From positions 10,607 to 74,606 of the forward strand of contig NYZP01000001.1 in assembly GCA_002687175.1 (NCBI GenBank): 64,000 nucleotides of DNA, given 5' to 3'. The notes under the pieces are model-generated. The model was not told where the DNA came from. It ran no database searches and was given only the letters and a program-made list of their open reading frames with translations. How positions within the stretch are numbered: the stretch's first letter is position 1; every line of letters begins with the position of its first letter. The position numbers and the translations under genes were made by a program. Below, one piece after another: positions 16,623 to 24,446 of the stretch. The DNA comes from Parcubacteria group bacterium (GTDB taxonomy: Bacteria > Patescibacteria > ABY1 > Buchananbacterales > UBA6539).

Positions 16623-17984
16623 TTATTCAATGTCTTCACCTAGGGGGTGAATGTTAACGGCCAATTGGCTAGTTTCAATTATATTATCCCACTTGTATGC
16701 AAAATTGGCAAATGCTGATTCTGATTTAATCCAACGACGGAAACCATCCGAAATAACGTACACCTTAGAACCATCTTTAATTTTTATTAATTCACCATCT
16801 TCGAACTTGATTGGTAGACCAGTCAGGTATTGATCAAGCTCTTCCGGACTAACTTGAGTTAACACCTTGCCTTTAAACTTAGCATCCATGATTTCCCGAG
16901 AATATATTGGATGTTTAACACCATCCTGAACATGAAACACTCCACCACTTTGATCATCTTGAATTAAAGCACCGGTTGGATAGATACTTTCAACCGTAAT
17001 TTCTACTCCATAGCTATAACCAGCTAAGTCAGCTTCGGTGACTTCAATGATTTCTTCGGGATTAAAACCAATTGTTCGAAAAACTTCTGGCGAGGAAATG
17101 TAACGTAAATCATCATCGACTAAAAGATACGTTTTGCCATCCGATAAACCTAAAATAGAATAGTTGTAAAATTGTATTGGCGAGCCATCTTCATATTTTT
17201 CTAAATCAGTTTGGGAAGTAGTGATAATTTTATTAGGGTCAAACCGGGAAATAAAAACTCCCCAAGAAGTTACTAACCGTTTGGCACCATACTGAATCCA
17301 CCAAACCGCCGGACTGTTATAGGATTTCAATAAAGAACCATCGGGATAGTCTCGTCCCCAGTAATTCTGCCAAATCTGCCAAAACCGATTGTTACCGTGA
17401 TAGTGCGGCGTATAATTATAGAGATTGGCTGTCGCTTGATTAACTGGTTTAATATACCAGTCATCAATTAAAAATGTTTTATCTTTTTGATAAGTCCATT
17501 GAAAAGGGTTTTCAAAATATTGCCGAAGTTGCCAAGTAGCCCCATCAACTTGTTTACCAAAATCTAAAGTATTGGGATGACATGAACCGCTGTCCGGACA
17601 ACGATAACCCATGGCTCGATCTAGACGCTTTTGAGTCGGGGAAGGGTCATCAATTAAACTTTGCTCTTTTTGCAAAGTGGCAATAATTACTTTCGGACTG
17701 ATAAAACTTTCTTGAGCTGCTTGCCAAATTATTTCCGAAGCCTTTTTATTGACCCCATTATAATCAGTAGTAATTAAATTAGCCAAACCACTATTACGCT
17801 GAATTAAAAATCCCTGAATGTCTTCCAAAGACATTGAAAGTTGATCAGTCATTTCTTCATCGGTAATCACAAAATGAGGATTAAAAAAATAGTCCTGCTC
17901 AGCGGCAACGACTGGCAAAAATGTCATCATTAAAAAACAGACACAACTTAGACTGAAAATTATCAATTTAGTAGTAGATATCAT
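16623..17984 (-). CDS. secreted glucosaminidase-like protein with C-terminal repeats
   Basis: A 453-aa protein. The signal peptide lies at about 1-28. A region at 60-215 contains 'PKVIIATLQKEQSLI', 'RAMGYRCPDSGSC' and 'NLYNYTPHYHGNNRFWQIWQNYWG', a pattern seen in secreted lysozyme-like/glucosaminidase-related domains. Three or four C-terminal repeats of about 50 residues follow ('DGKTYLLVDDDLRYISSPEVF', 'DGVKHPIYSREIM', 'DGSKVYVISDGFRRWIKSESAF'). It probably remodels or binds peptidoglycan. Catalytic function is inferred, not shown. TATAAT lies 6 nt before the ATG. Confidence 0.6.
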   Translation of the reverse strand: MISTTKLIIFSLSCVCFLMMTFLPVVAAEQDYFFNPHFVITDEEMTDQLSMSLEDIQGFLIQRNSGLANLITTDYNGVNKKASEIIWQAAQESFISPKVIIATLQKEQSLIDDPSPTQKRLDRAMGYRCPDSGSCHPNTLDFGKQVDGATWQLRQYFENPFQWTYQKDKTFLIDDWYIKPVNQATANLYNYTPHYHGNNRFWQIWQNYWGRDYPDGSLLKSYNSPAVWWIQYGAKRLVTSWGVFISRFDPNKIITTSQTDLEKYEDGSPIQFYNYSILGLSDGKTYLLVDDDLRYISSPEVFRTIGFNPEEIIEVTEADLAGYSYGVEITVESIYPTGALIQDDQSGGVFHVQDGVKHPIYSREIMDAKFKGKVLTQVSPEELDQYLTGLPIKFEDGELIKIKDGSKVYVISDGFRRWIKSESAFANFAYKWDNIIETSQLAVNIHPLGEDIE

Positions 17985-17990
17985 AAGTTG

Positions 17991-18019
17991 ATTATAACAT
18001 TTTAAACTATGGTAGTTAA
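17991..18019 (-). promoter_or_regulatory. promoter with TATAAT 6 nt before the ATG
   Basis: On the minus strand TTAACT (18014-18019), a 17-nt spacer and TATAAT (17991-17996), then six bases to the start codon at 17984. The geometry predicts a leaderless transcript. Confidence 0.6.
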
Positions 18020-18035
18020 GTAAAATTTAACAAAG

Positions 18036-18066
18036 AAAAAAGGCGGTCACACTTTAGGTGAACGCC
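18036..18066 (-). terminator. intrinsic terminator of the receiver/zinc-ribbon operon
   Basis: Minus-strand stem GGCG-TTCAC / GTGA-CCGCC followed by a T-run, 42 nt beyond the stop of the 61-aa gene. Confidence 0.75.
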
Positions 18067-18107
18067 CATGATTATAGATTTTGCCCTTTGAAGAAAAAGG
18101 CCTGGAC

Positions 18108-18293
18108 TTATTTGGGGATCCGTACTGATTTTCCCTGAGCATTTCTGATTTGAGCAAGTGCTTTGTCAGCACACTTCGGGCAATAGCCGTGACTAACACC
18201 AGGCCCTAAATCTTCCTTAGCTGCCAGAGACCACGTAGCACTACCTTCGGGTCCTCGACGGATTTTTTTACAAACGCAACACTGCACTATCAT
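18108..18293 (-). CDS. 61-aa zinc-ribbon protein paired with a receiver-like protein
   Basis: Cys pairs 'CCVCKKIR' (residues 5-8) and 'SHGYCPKCADKA' (about 35-45) frame a Trp-containing segment. This C-x2-C...W...SHGxCPxC pattern occurs attached to some bacterial signalling proteins. The same pattern forms the C-terminus of the protein encoded directly upstream, so the two are probably paralogous modules. The ATG overlaps the upstream stop (ATGA), indicating translational coupling. Confidence 0.65.
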   Translation of the reverse strand: MIVQCCVCKKIRRGPEGSATWSLAAKEDLGPGVSHGYCPKCADKALAQIRNAQGKSVRIPK

Positions 18294-18868
18294 GTATTAG
18301 TCTCTCCCTCCGATTGGCCGATAATTGAACGGCAGACCGGACAACAGCTGTGCTCCAAAAGCAAGGTAACAGTCTTGCCATTTAGCTGCTGCCAGGTTCC
18401 GTCTTGGCAAACTTTCTGACAACGACCGCAAACCGGAACCAACTCTGGCTCTTGACCATCAGCGATCTCAGACGTCAGCTCGTCAACGTGCATTATGAAC
18501 CAAACCCATGATCCTTGATCTAAGGAAAGTACTGGAGTACCTGCCTCAATCTTGTCGGGATCTTCGGCCAGTACAGCACTTGAAAAAACAGCAATCTTCG
18601 TCTTGGGATCAAGTGCTTTCATTTGTTGAATCAACTGACTGCTACTGGCCAAATCGATAACGGTCAGATTAATAACCATTCGAAGCAGTCGCCACTGTTC
18701 GAAACAGTCACTTTGATCAACGGCCATCAGCACATTAAAATGTGCTTCCGTCAGCTTTGACTCAAGCTGCTTGCGCATCTCTTCATCTTCGTGCAAGACC
18801 AACACAGTCCTGGGTTGGTTCCCTTCAAACATTGTCCCTAGATCGTCTATTTCTGTGCATTGTTTCAT
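18290..18868 (-). CDS. degenerate response-regulator receiver domain fused to a zinc ribbon
   Basis: A 192-aa protein. The start is set at 18868 because AGGAGG lies 8 nt upstream. Residues about 18-110 read as a receiver fold: 'RTVLVLHEDEEMRKQLESKL', the phospho-acceptor-like Asp in 'NLTVIDLASSS', and 'KTKIAVFSS' for the Thr/Ser strand. The acidic pocket is altered (HEDEEM), so phosphorylation is uncertain. The C-terminus has 'VCGRCQKVC...W...SCCPVC', a zinc ribbon like the downstream gene. It is GC-richer than its neighbours. Confidence 0.6.
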   Translation of the reverse strand: MKQCTEIDDLGTMFEGNQPRTVLVLHEDEEMRKQLESKLTEAHFNVLMAVDQSDCFEQWRLLRMVINLTVIDLASSSQLIQQMKALDPKTKIAVFSSAVLAEDPDKIEAGTPVLSLDQGSWVWFIMHVDELTSEIADGQEPELVPVCGRCQKVCQDGTWQQLNGKTVTLLLEHSCCPVCRSIIGQSEGETNT

Positions 18869-18987
18869 GAGCAATGCCTCCTTTTTGGTTGTGGGTTAAA
18901 GCCACAATTTGAAAGGATAACATTGTTACAAAATCTTGATGAGTCTATACAATATTTGTACAGACACCAGATAAAAAGAGCTTAAAA

Positions 18988-19021
18988 TAACCCCTCACGG
19001 GGTAAACCCCTTTGAGGGTTA
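18988..19021. other. nested palindrome in the divergent intergenic region
   Basis: Outer arms TAACCCCTC / GAGGGTTA, with an alternative inner stem ACCCC-tcac-GGGGT. It lies between the divergent receiver operon and the WecG-type gene, so it is not a terminator by position. An operator or competing-hairpin element is possible. Confidence 0.4.
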
Positions 19022-19117
19022 CTGTTAAATAAATTAACACTTTGATAACTTTGTCAAGTAAGCAGTTGCTAAAAACACTTAAAATAGTTAGAATAAAAGC
19101 ATTGTAACTAAAATAAT

Positions 19118-19894
19118 ATGGCTAAAGTTGATATTCTGGGTGTTCAAATTGATAACCTGTCTTTACAGGAAGTTTTAGAAAATATCAAACAATTTTTGAA
19201 TTCTCGAAATCAACACTTTATTGTGACCCCTAATCCAGAATTTTTAGTGGCCGCCAATAAAGATCAAAACTTTAAACAGATCTTAAATTATGCCGATATT
19301 GCAGTGGCCGACGGTATTGGACTTATCAAAGCTGCCAAATTTTTAGGTAAGAGATTGCAACGAGTTACTGGGGTTGATCTGGTTTGGGCAATATCAGAAC
19401 TGGCCGCTGAAAAAAAATATCCAATCTATTTTTTAGGGGCTGATGAAATGATTGCCGCCCAAACTGCTGAATTTTTAAAACAAGAGTTTAATAAACTAAA
19501 AATTGCCGGCGCGGAAAGTGGCGGCGAGATTATTAACCCCCAAACCCCTGACCAAGACTTGATCAAACGTATTCAAGAAGCCAGACCCAAAATTTTGTTT
19601 GTTGCTTTTGGTCAGGTTAAGCAAGAAAAATGGATTTTTGCTAATTTAGATAAATTTCCATCAGTCAAACTGGCGGTGGGAGTTGGCGGTGCTTTTGACT
19701 ATATCTCTGGTGAAGTTAGTCGAGCTCCAAAATTTTTACGCCAAGCCGGACTAGAATGGCTCTGGCGGTTAATTCAACAGCCTGCTAGATGGCGACGAAT
19801 AATTAATGCTGTAATTATTTTCCCTTTATTAATCCTGTTTCGAAAATATTTTCCGGAAAAGATGCCGGAAAATACCAACGAAGACACTGAATAA
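19118..19894 (+). CDS. WecG/TagA/CpsF family glycosyltransferase
   Basis: A 258-aa GT26 enzyme. 'DILGVQIDNLSLQEVLENI', 'TPNPEFLVAANKD', 'ADIAVADGIGLIKAAKFLG', 'RVTGVDLV' and 'GVGGAFDYISGEVSRAPKF' cover the whole family pattern, including the catalytic-region Asp. Such enzymes add N-acetylmannosaminuronate, N-acetylmannosamine or glucose to a lipid-linked acceptor; which one cannot be told here. The tail after 'WRRIINAVIIFPLLILF' is hydrophobic and basic and may dock to the membrane. It is followed 9 nt later by gltX. Confidence 0.9.
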   Translation: MAKVDILGVQIDNLSLQEVLENIKQFLNSRNQHFIVTPNPEFLVAANKDQNFKQILNYADIAVADGIGLIKAAKFLGKRLQRVTGVDLVWAISELAAEKKYPIYFLGADEMIAAQTAEFLKQEFNKLKIAGAESGGEIINPQTPDQDLIKRIQEARPKILFVAFGQVKQEKWIFANLDKFPSVKLAVGVGGAFDYISGEVSRAPKFLRQAGLEWLWRLIQQPARWRRIINAVIIFPLLILFRKYFPEKMPENTNEDTE

Positions 19895-19903
19895 TAAAAA
19901 ATA

Positions 19904-21322
19904 ATGTCTAAAAAAATTGTAACTCGTTTTGCTCCCAGTCCAACTGGTTTTTTACACGTCGGTAGTTTACGAACTGCCATGTATAATTTCCTTTTTGCTA
20001 AAGCCAACAAAGGAGATTTTTTATTACGGATTGAAGACACCGACCAAACCAGAAAAGTTAAAGGCGCTCAAGAAAGTTTACTAAAATCTCTAGAACAATT
20101 TAATCTAGACTGGGATAATAAAAAAATTATGGTCCAGTCAGAACGGCTGAAAGATTATCAAGCCGCAGCTGAGAAACTGGTCAAAGAAAAAAAAGCTTAC
20201 AACTGTTTTTGTTCTAAAGAACGTTTAGATAATTTACGGAAAGTCCGACAGCAAAAAGGTTTGCCACCAATGTACGATGGACATTGCACCAATTTACCAG
20301 ACAAAGAAATTGACTTAACCAAAGACCACGTTATTAGATTTAAAATGCCCAACTCTGGCCAAACTAAGTTTAATGATTTAATAAGAAATAAAGTTATTTT
20401 TGATAACAAACTTTTAGATGATCCAGTTATCTTAAAGTCAGATGGTTTTCCTACTTACCATTTAGCCTCGGTGGTTGATGATCATGAAATGAAAGTCAGC
20501 CATGTTATCAGAGGAGAGGAATGGCTGCCATCAACTCCTAAACATATTTTATTACACGAAGCCCTTGATTTTAAGGCACCAGAATTTGCCCATTTACCAC
20601 TGCTGCTAAACGCAGACCGATCAAAGTTGTCTAAACGACAGGGTGATGTGGCAGTTGAAGACTTTTTAAAACAAGGTTACCTTGAAGAAGCTTTACTTAA
20701 CTTTGTCTTACTGCTTGGCTGGAATCCAGGGACTGATCAAGAAATTTTTAGTTTAGAAGAAATGATAAAAAGCTTTGATCTAAAAAAAGTTCACAAAGGT
20801 GGAGCGCTGTTTAATACCCAAAAGCTTGATTGGCTTAATGGAGAGTATATTAAACAAAAATCGTTACCAGAACTGACCAAACTCTGCCAACCATTTTTTG
20901 CAGCAGCTGGTATCAAAACTGACTTAAAACAATTAGAAAAAGTGGTGGCCACTGAACAGCAAAGAATTAAAAAATTAAGTGATATTGTCGAGGGCAGTGA
21001 ATTTTTCTTTAAGATGCCTAGCTACGATTCTAAACTACTTATTTGGAAAAAGGGGACTGTCAAAGATGCTACTGAGAATTTAAAGGTGTTATTAGAATTT
21101 TTAGATAACTTACCCGAAAACCAGTGGAATCAGCAAGATCTTGAAACGGCAATTAAAAAATTAATTGAAGAAAAAAAAATTGGAGTAGGGGATATGCTTT
21201 GGCCCATGCGGGTAGCCCTGACTGGCCGAAAAAATTCTCCCGGTCCATTTGAAGTGGCTGAAGCTTTAGGAAAAGAAGAAAGTTTAGCTAGAATTAAAAA
21301 AGCAATTGATTTATTAAGCTAA
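19904..21322 (+). CDS. gltX: glutamyl-tRNA synthetase
   Basis: A 472-aa class I synthetase. The HIGH-equivalent is 'FAPSPTGFLHVGSLRTAMYN' and the KMSKS-equivalent is 'SKLSKRQGD'; 'LLRIEDTDQTR' is the glutamate-site motif. The C-terminal helical anticodon domain extends from about residue 330. Full family length. No glutaminyl-tRNA synthetase is visible here, so it may be non-discriminating. No SD. Confidence 0.96.
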   Translation: MSKKIVTRFAPSPTGFLHVGSLRTAMYNFLFAKANKGDFLLRIEDTDQTRKVKGAQESLLKSLEQFNLDWDNKKIMVQSERLKDYQAAAEKLVKEKKAYNCFCSKERLDNLRKVRQQKGLPPMYDGHCTNLPDKEIDLTKDHVIRFKMPNSGQTKFNDLIRNKVIFDNKLLDDPVILKSDGFPTYHLASVVDDHEMKVSHVIRGEEWLPSTPKHILLHEALDFKAPEFAHLPLLLNADRSKLSKRQGDVAVEDFLKQGYLEEALLNFVLLLGWNPGTDQEIFSLEEMIKSFDLKKVHKGGALFNTQKLDWLNGEYIKQKSLPELTKLCQPFFAAAGIKTDLKQLEKVVATEQQRIKKLSDIVEGSEFFFKMPSYDSKLLIWKKGTVKDATENLKVLLEFLDNLPENQWNQQDLETAIKKLIEEKKIGVGDMLWPMRVALTGRKNSPGPFEVAEALGKEESLARIKKAIDLLS

Positions 21323-21333
21323 ATTCGAATAGG

Positions 21334-21555
21334 GCATAACCAGGTTATGCGTGATTAATTTTTAAAAATAAACTTGGTATTTTAGCTAAAAATAGATGGG
21401 TTCGTATAACCACTGTTATACGGCTCCACTTCGTTCCGCATACACTCTGTTTTCGTTTATGTGATAGTCCCTCCTGACGTCGGGACAATTATATCACAAC
21501 TCTCAAACAGAGCGTCGTATAGCAAGGTACGTTGTGAGTACATATAGCTTGCTAT
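21334..21555. other. gene-free stretch with several perfect hairpins
   Basis: Perfect stems GCATAAC/GTTATGC (21334-21350), CGTATAAC/GTTATACG (21403-21422) and ATAGCAAG/CTTGCTAT (21519-21555) are present. A compound stem has outer CTCTGTTT/AAACAGAG (21445-21452, 21505-21512) enclosing GTGATAGTCCC...GGGAC...TATCAC (21461-21497). No convincing ORF. It may be a structured RNA or a cluster of palindromic repeats. Confidence 0.45.
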
Positions 21556-21562
21556 TTGAAAT

Positions 21563-21589
21563 AAAAAAAGGCCGACTAATTTAGCCGGC
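21563..21589 (-). terminator. intrinsic terminator overlapping the stop of the 102-aa gene
   Basis: Minus-strand stem GCCGGCT / AGTCGGC followed by seven T. The gene's TAG stop (21576-21578) lies inside the stem. Confidence 0.8.
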
Positions 21590-21884
21590 TACAACAAAGA
21601 TCAAGGATAGTTCGTCGTTGCCAAGAACGCATTCCTAAAAACTGATCACAAACTCTACAGAATTCTCCACCCCCCGTCGAAGAATCATGCCGGGGATGAC
21701 TACAGGCATCTTGAAGTATGGCTAGTTTCTCGGTAAGGGGTCCCTTCTCCTCACGAAGTGACGTCTTCTTTTCCTTAGGTATTCCCTCCTCACTCAAGAC
21801 AGCTTCAATTTGAGCTAGTCTAGTGGTGATGTTGGGAATTTCGTGTTCTACCTCTGCCATTGTTATTCTTTCTTCTTTAACCAT
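21576..21884 (-). CDS. 102-aa coiled-coil protein with a Cys-His cluster
   Basis: ATG at 21884, preceded by a GGGAG SD and a consensus promoter. The N-terminal two thirds ('IPNITTRLAQIEAVLSEEGIP...LTEKLAILQDA') are predicted helical and coiled-coil. Then 'CSHPRHDSSTGGGEFCRVCDQFLG' presents possible zinc ligands, and the tail carries two more Cys. Unknown function. Complete single-gene unit: promoter, SD, gene, terminator. Confidence 0.6.
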   Translation of the reverse strand: MVKEERITMAEVEHEIPNITTRLAQIEAVLSEEGIPKEKKTSLREEKGPLTEKLAILQDACSHPRHDSSTGGGEFCRVCDQFLGMRSWQRRTILDLCCSRLN

Positions 21885-21927
21885 GGCAAAATACTCCCTA
21901 GCTGTTCACTTACATTTACATTGTTAA

Positions 21928-21956
21928 ATACTAAACATTATTAATAAAATTGTCAA
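21928..21956 (-). promoter_or_regulatory. consensus promoter of the 102-aa gene
   Basis: Minus strand TTGACA (21951-21956), a 17-nt spacer and TAGTAT (21928-21933), about 45 nt before the ATG. Confidence 0.75.
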
Positions 21957-22054
21957 CATTAAAAAAATGAAGGTCAAGTCATACGTCTCACAACACCAGT
22001 TATCTGGTTCGCTCTCCCTCTCGCTGACGCTCTAGGTCGACCCAAATCTCTACC

Positions 22055-22083
22055 TTAAAATATAGTTCTGACCGTGTTATAAT
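22055..22083 (+). promoter_or_regulatory. promoter with TATAAT 7 nt before the M23 peptidase ATG
   Basis: TTAAAA (22055-22060), a 17-nt spacer and TATAAT (22078-22083), then seven bases to the ATG at 22091. A leaderless transcript is predicted. Confidence 0.55.
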
Positions 22084-22090
22084 ACAATAG

Positions 22091-23506
22091 ATGTTAAAAA
22101 CAAAAAATAAAAATGAGGATACCCTGAGATCCCGGATCAAGTCCGGGATGACATCCCAGGGTGACGAATGGAAAAGAGTATTAGTTAACTTACTAATAAT
22201 TAGCTTTGTGATGGCTAATTTTTTTGTTGCTCCCTTGCAAGCTCAGGAAGGTTATGACATCACGGAAATTGAAGAAAATACCGAGTCGGAAAAGACTGCC
22301 GAAGAACTGGCCGAAGAACAAAGGTTAAAAGATGAAGCTACCAAAAAAAAGAGAGAAGAAGAAATAAAATTGGCTGAATTAAACAAAAACATCAGTAATA
22401 AAAGAGATGCTATTAATACTTTACAAAAAGAGATTGATGCCTACGCCGTACAAATAAAAGATAAGCAAGGTGAAGCTAGGGGACTGCGCAATCAAATTGC
22501 TATTTTGGATAACCAAATTGCCAAAGTAAATTTGGATATTGAATCAACTGAGCTTAAAATTGACCAAACCAATTTAGAAATCCAAACATTAAATATTGAA
22601 ATTGAAAATGTTGAAGCCGAAGTAACCATCAATAAAGTACGGCTAGCAGAATTTATTCGCTTGATTTATAAAAATGATCAAGTCAGTTATTTGGAAGTTA
22701 TCTTAACTAATGAATCTTTTTCTGATTTTTTTGATCAAATAAAATACACCGAGGAAATTCACACCGACATTAAGTCAAGTTTAACCAAATTAAAAAATAG
22801 CAAACAAGACCTTGAAACTCAAAGAACTAACTGGGAAGAAAAAGCTCAGCTGGAAGAGGATTTAAAAAACGAACTCCAACAAAATATTGATGGTTTGGAT
22901 GAAAAAAATACCGCCCAAGAAATTTTGCTGGTTCAGGCCAGACTAACTGAACGACAATATCAAAATTTTCAATACCAGCTACAGCTAGAACAACAACAAA
23001 TTAATTCAGATATAATTAATTTGGAAAAAGAGGTTCGAGAAAAATTGGAAGCCAGGGAGTTTGCTGAACGATTTAGTGGTTTTGGTCCAGCTCGTTTGGC
23101 CTGGCCAGTTAACCCTAGCCGTGGTATTACTGCTTTTTTCCATGATCCTGATTATCCCTTCCGCTATATTTTTGAACATCCAGCCATAGATATTCGAGCT
23201 TATCAGGGTACCACCATTCAAGCACCGGAAAATGGTTATGTCGCCAGAGTTAAATTTCGTGGTGACACCAGCTATGCTTACGTAATGTTGATTCATAATG
23301 ACGGACTATCAACAGTGTTCGGGCATGTCTCATCGGTGTTAGTTAATCAAGACGAATATGTTACTAAAGGCCAAACCGTAGCTTTAACTGGTGGTATGCC
23401 GGGAACCAACGGAGCTGGTAATTTAAGTACCGGACCACATCTTCATTTTGAAGTTAGATTCAACGGCATTCCAGTTAACCCGTTAGAATATTTACCACCA
23501 TTTTAA
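22091..23506 (+). CDS. secreted coiled-coil M23 (LytM/EnvC-like) peptidase
   Basis: A 471-aa protein. Residues about 10-26 come from an inserted palindromic repeat. A hydrophobic export segment lies at about 31-53, a long coiled coil at about 70-310, and a C-terminal M23 domain at about 340-471. The metal motifs are 'HPAIDIRAYQGT' (H-x3-D) and 'GPHLHFEVR' (HxH). This EnvC/NlpD-like layout normally cleaves peptidoglycan or activates amidases during cell separation; with both metal motifs intact it is probably catalytic. No SD. Confidence 0.85.
   Translation: MLKTKNKNEDTLRSRIKSGMTSQGDEWKRVLVNLLIISFVMANFFVAPLQAQEGYDITEIEENTESEKTAEELAEEQRLKDEATKKKREEEIKLAELNKNISNKRDAINTLQKEIDAYAVQIKDKQGEARGLRNQIAILDNQIAKVNLDIESTELKIDQTNLEIQTLNIEIENVEAEVTINKVRLAEFIRLIYKNDQVSYLEVILTNESFSDFFDQIKYTEEIHTDIKSSLTKLKNSKQDLETQRTNWEEKAQLEEDLKNELQQNIDGLDEKNTAQEILLVQARLTERQYQNFQYQLQLEQQQINSDIINLEKEVREKLEAREFAERFSGFGPARLAWPVNPSRGITAFFHDPDYPFRYIFEHPAIDIRAYQGTTIQAPENGYVARVKFRGDTSYAYVMLIHNDGLSTVFGHVSSVLVNQDEYVTKGQTVALTGGMPGTNGAGNLSTGPHLHFEVRFNGIPVNPLEYLPPF
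22121..22162. repeat. palindromic element inside the M23 peptidase N-terminus
   Basis: Nested stems ACCCTG/CAGGGT (22121-22126, 22157-22162) and ATCCCGG/CCGGGAT (22129-22135, 22143-22149). It is translated in frame ahead of the export segment, so its insertion appears to be tolerated. Confidence 0.8.
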
Positions 23507-23508
23507 TT

Positions 23509-23912
23509 ATGCCAACTATTCAAGAAAGGATTACGGCACTGGTTATTTGGTTAATTGTAGTCTTGGCTACCTTTCTTTATGCTCGCTATTACTACCACTT
23601 AAAAACAGTTGGCGAAATTATATTGGCTCTTTCACCAGCAATAATATTCTTTACTGGCGGAATTTTAATTTTTAGTCGAGATCGAAAAAAAATCAAACGA
23701 GCTAAACAAAAAAATGAGCTCAAACGTACTGTTGAGCTGGAATGGGGTCAAGTCATAAAACACGATGCTTTAACTTACTTAACTCCAGTTATTATTTTGT
23801 CCATTCCTTTCTTTTTTGGTCAGCTACCCAATATTACAAGTGTCACTCAGGCCAGCGCCACCTTTCTGGCTTTATCATACTTAAAATTTATTTACTGGGG
23901 GGGGAATTGTAA
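23509..23912 (+). CDS. four-segment membrane protein, 3' end altered at a G-run
   Basis: About 133 residues with four hydrophobic segments (about 9-27, 35-54, 93-108, 113-130) and a basic linker 'RDRKKIKRAKQKNELKR'. It starts 2 nt after the M23 gene and is probably co-transcribed. As written, an eight-G run at 23897-23904 shifts the frame, which then reads on to 24291 through unrelated GC-rich sequence. Six Gs would give the short ending '...IYWGEL' and a stop at 23910-23912. I take the short form as the intended protein. Function unknown. Confidence 0.6.
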
Positions 23913-23924
23913 AAATTTAGTAAT

Positions 23925-24345
23925 AATAAAAAGGGTTGAAGGAGAGGGGGAGCTCCTTCAACCCTGTGAGGCGAACTCCACTCGTAAGCGGAGTCCAGAG
24001 GGAAAAACTATAAAGATCTATGTTAACACTCTAAATGAGTGTTGTTTAAGTTGGCCGGTGGGACTGTGGGGTGTATCCCACCGGCCAGGGGAGGGAAGGA
24101 GTTGGAGCCATGTATGGACATGCTCCAATCCTGGGGTCATACAACACACTGGCTTCCAAACCAGGGTGCAAAAAACAAATACGGCGCGGAGGGCCTCAGA
24201 CCATTTACCATGTATACCAGCAAACGATTTGGGCCCTCCGCTGGAAGGAGATTACGCACAATGCGCGATAGCTACTAAGCGCCTACGCTAGAGGAGCTCA
24301 ACGCCTATAAGGGGACGGAGCTCACTCAAACATTGTACGATATCA
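23925..24345 (-). ncRNA. candidate structured RNA (about 420 nt), minus strand
   Basis: A GC-rich stretch in AT-rich surroundings without a minus-strand ORF of useful length. A TTGACA-17-TAGCAT promoter lies at 24352-24380. A perfect 12-bp stem (23933-23944 with 23953-23964) followed on the minus strand by TTTTTATTATT forms a strong terminator. Inside are a 12-bp perfect stem (24052-24063/24076-24087), a 10-bp perfect stem (24186-24195/24232-24241), a bulged 11-bp stem (24102-24128), and stems at 24025-24043 and 23975-23994. I do not recognise RNase P, tmRNA, SRP or 6S signatures. The start assumes the promoter is used. Confidence 0.55.
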
Positions 24346-24351
24346 ACCATT

Positions 24352-24380
24352 ATGCTAACAAATTTTTAAAAAAATGTCAA
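24352..24380 (-). promoter_or_regulatory. promoter of the candidate structured RNA
   Basis: Minus strand TTGACA (24375-24380), a 17-nt spacer and TAGCAT (24352-24357). A second -10-like CATAAT lies at 24349-24354. Confidence 0.6.
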
Positions 24381-24446
24381 CCCCTTAAAAACCTTGAATT
24401 AAAAGAAGAAATCAAGGATTTAAAAACTAAAATTCAGCTAGAAGGT

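Noticed and set aside
23913..24291. C-terminal extension of the 23509 membrane protein to 260 aa
   Set aside because: It arises only from the eight-G run; the extension reads through strong hairpins and has no coherent composition.
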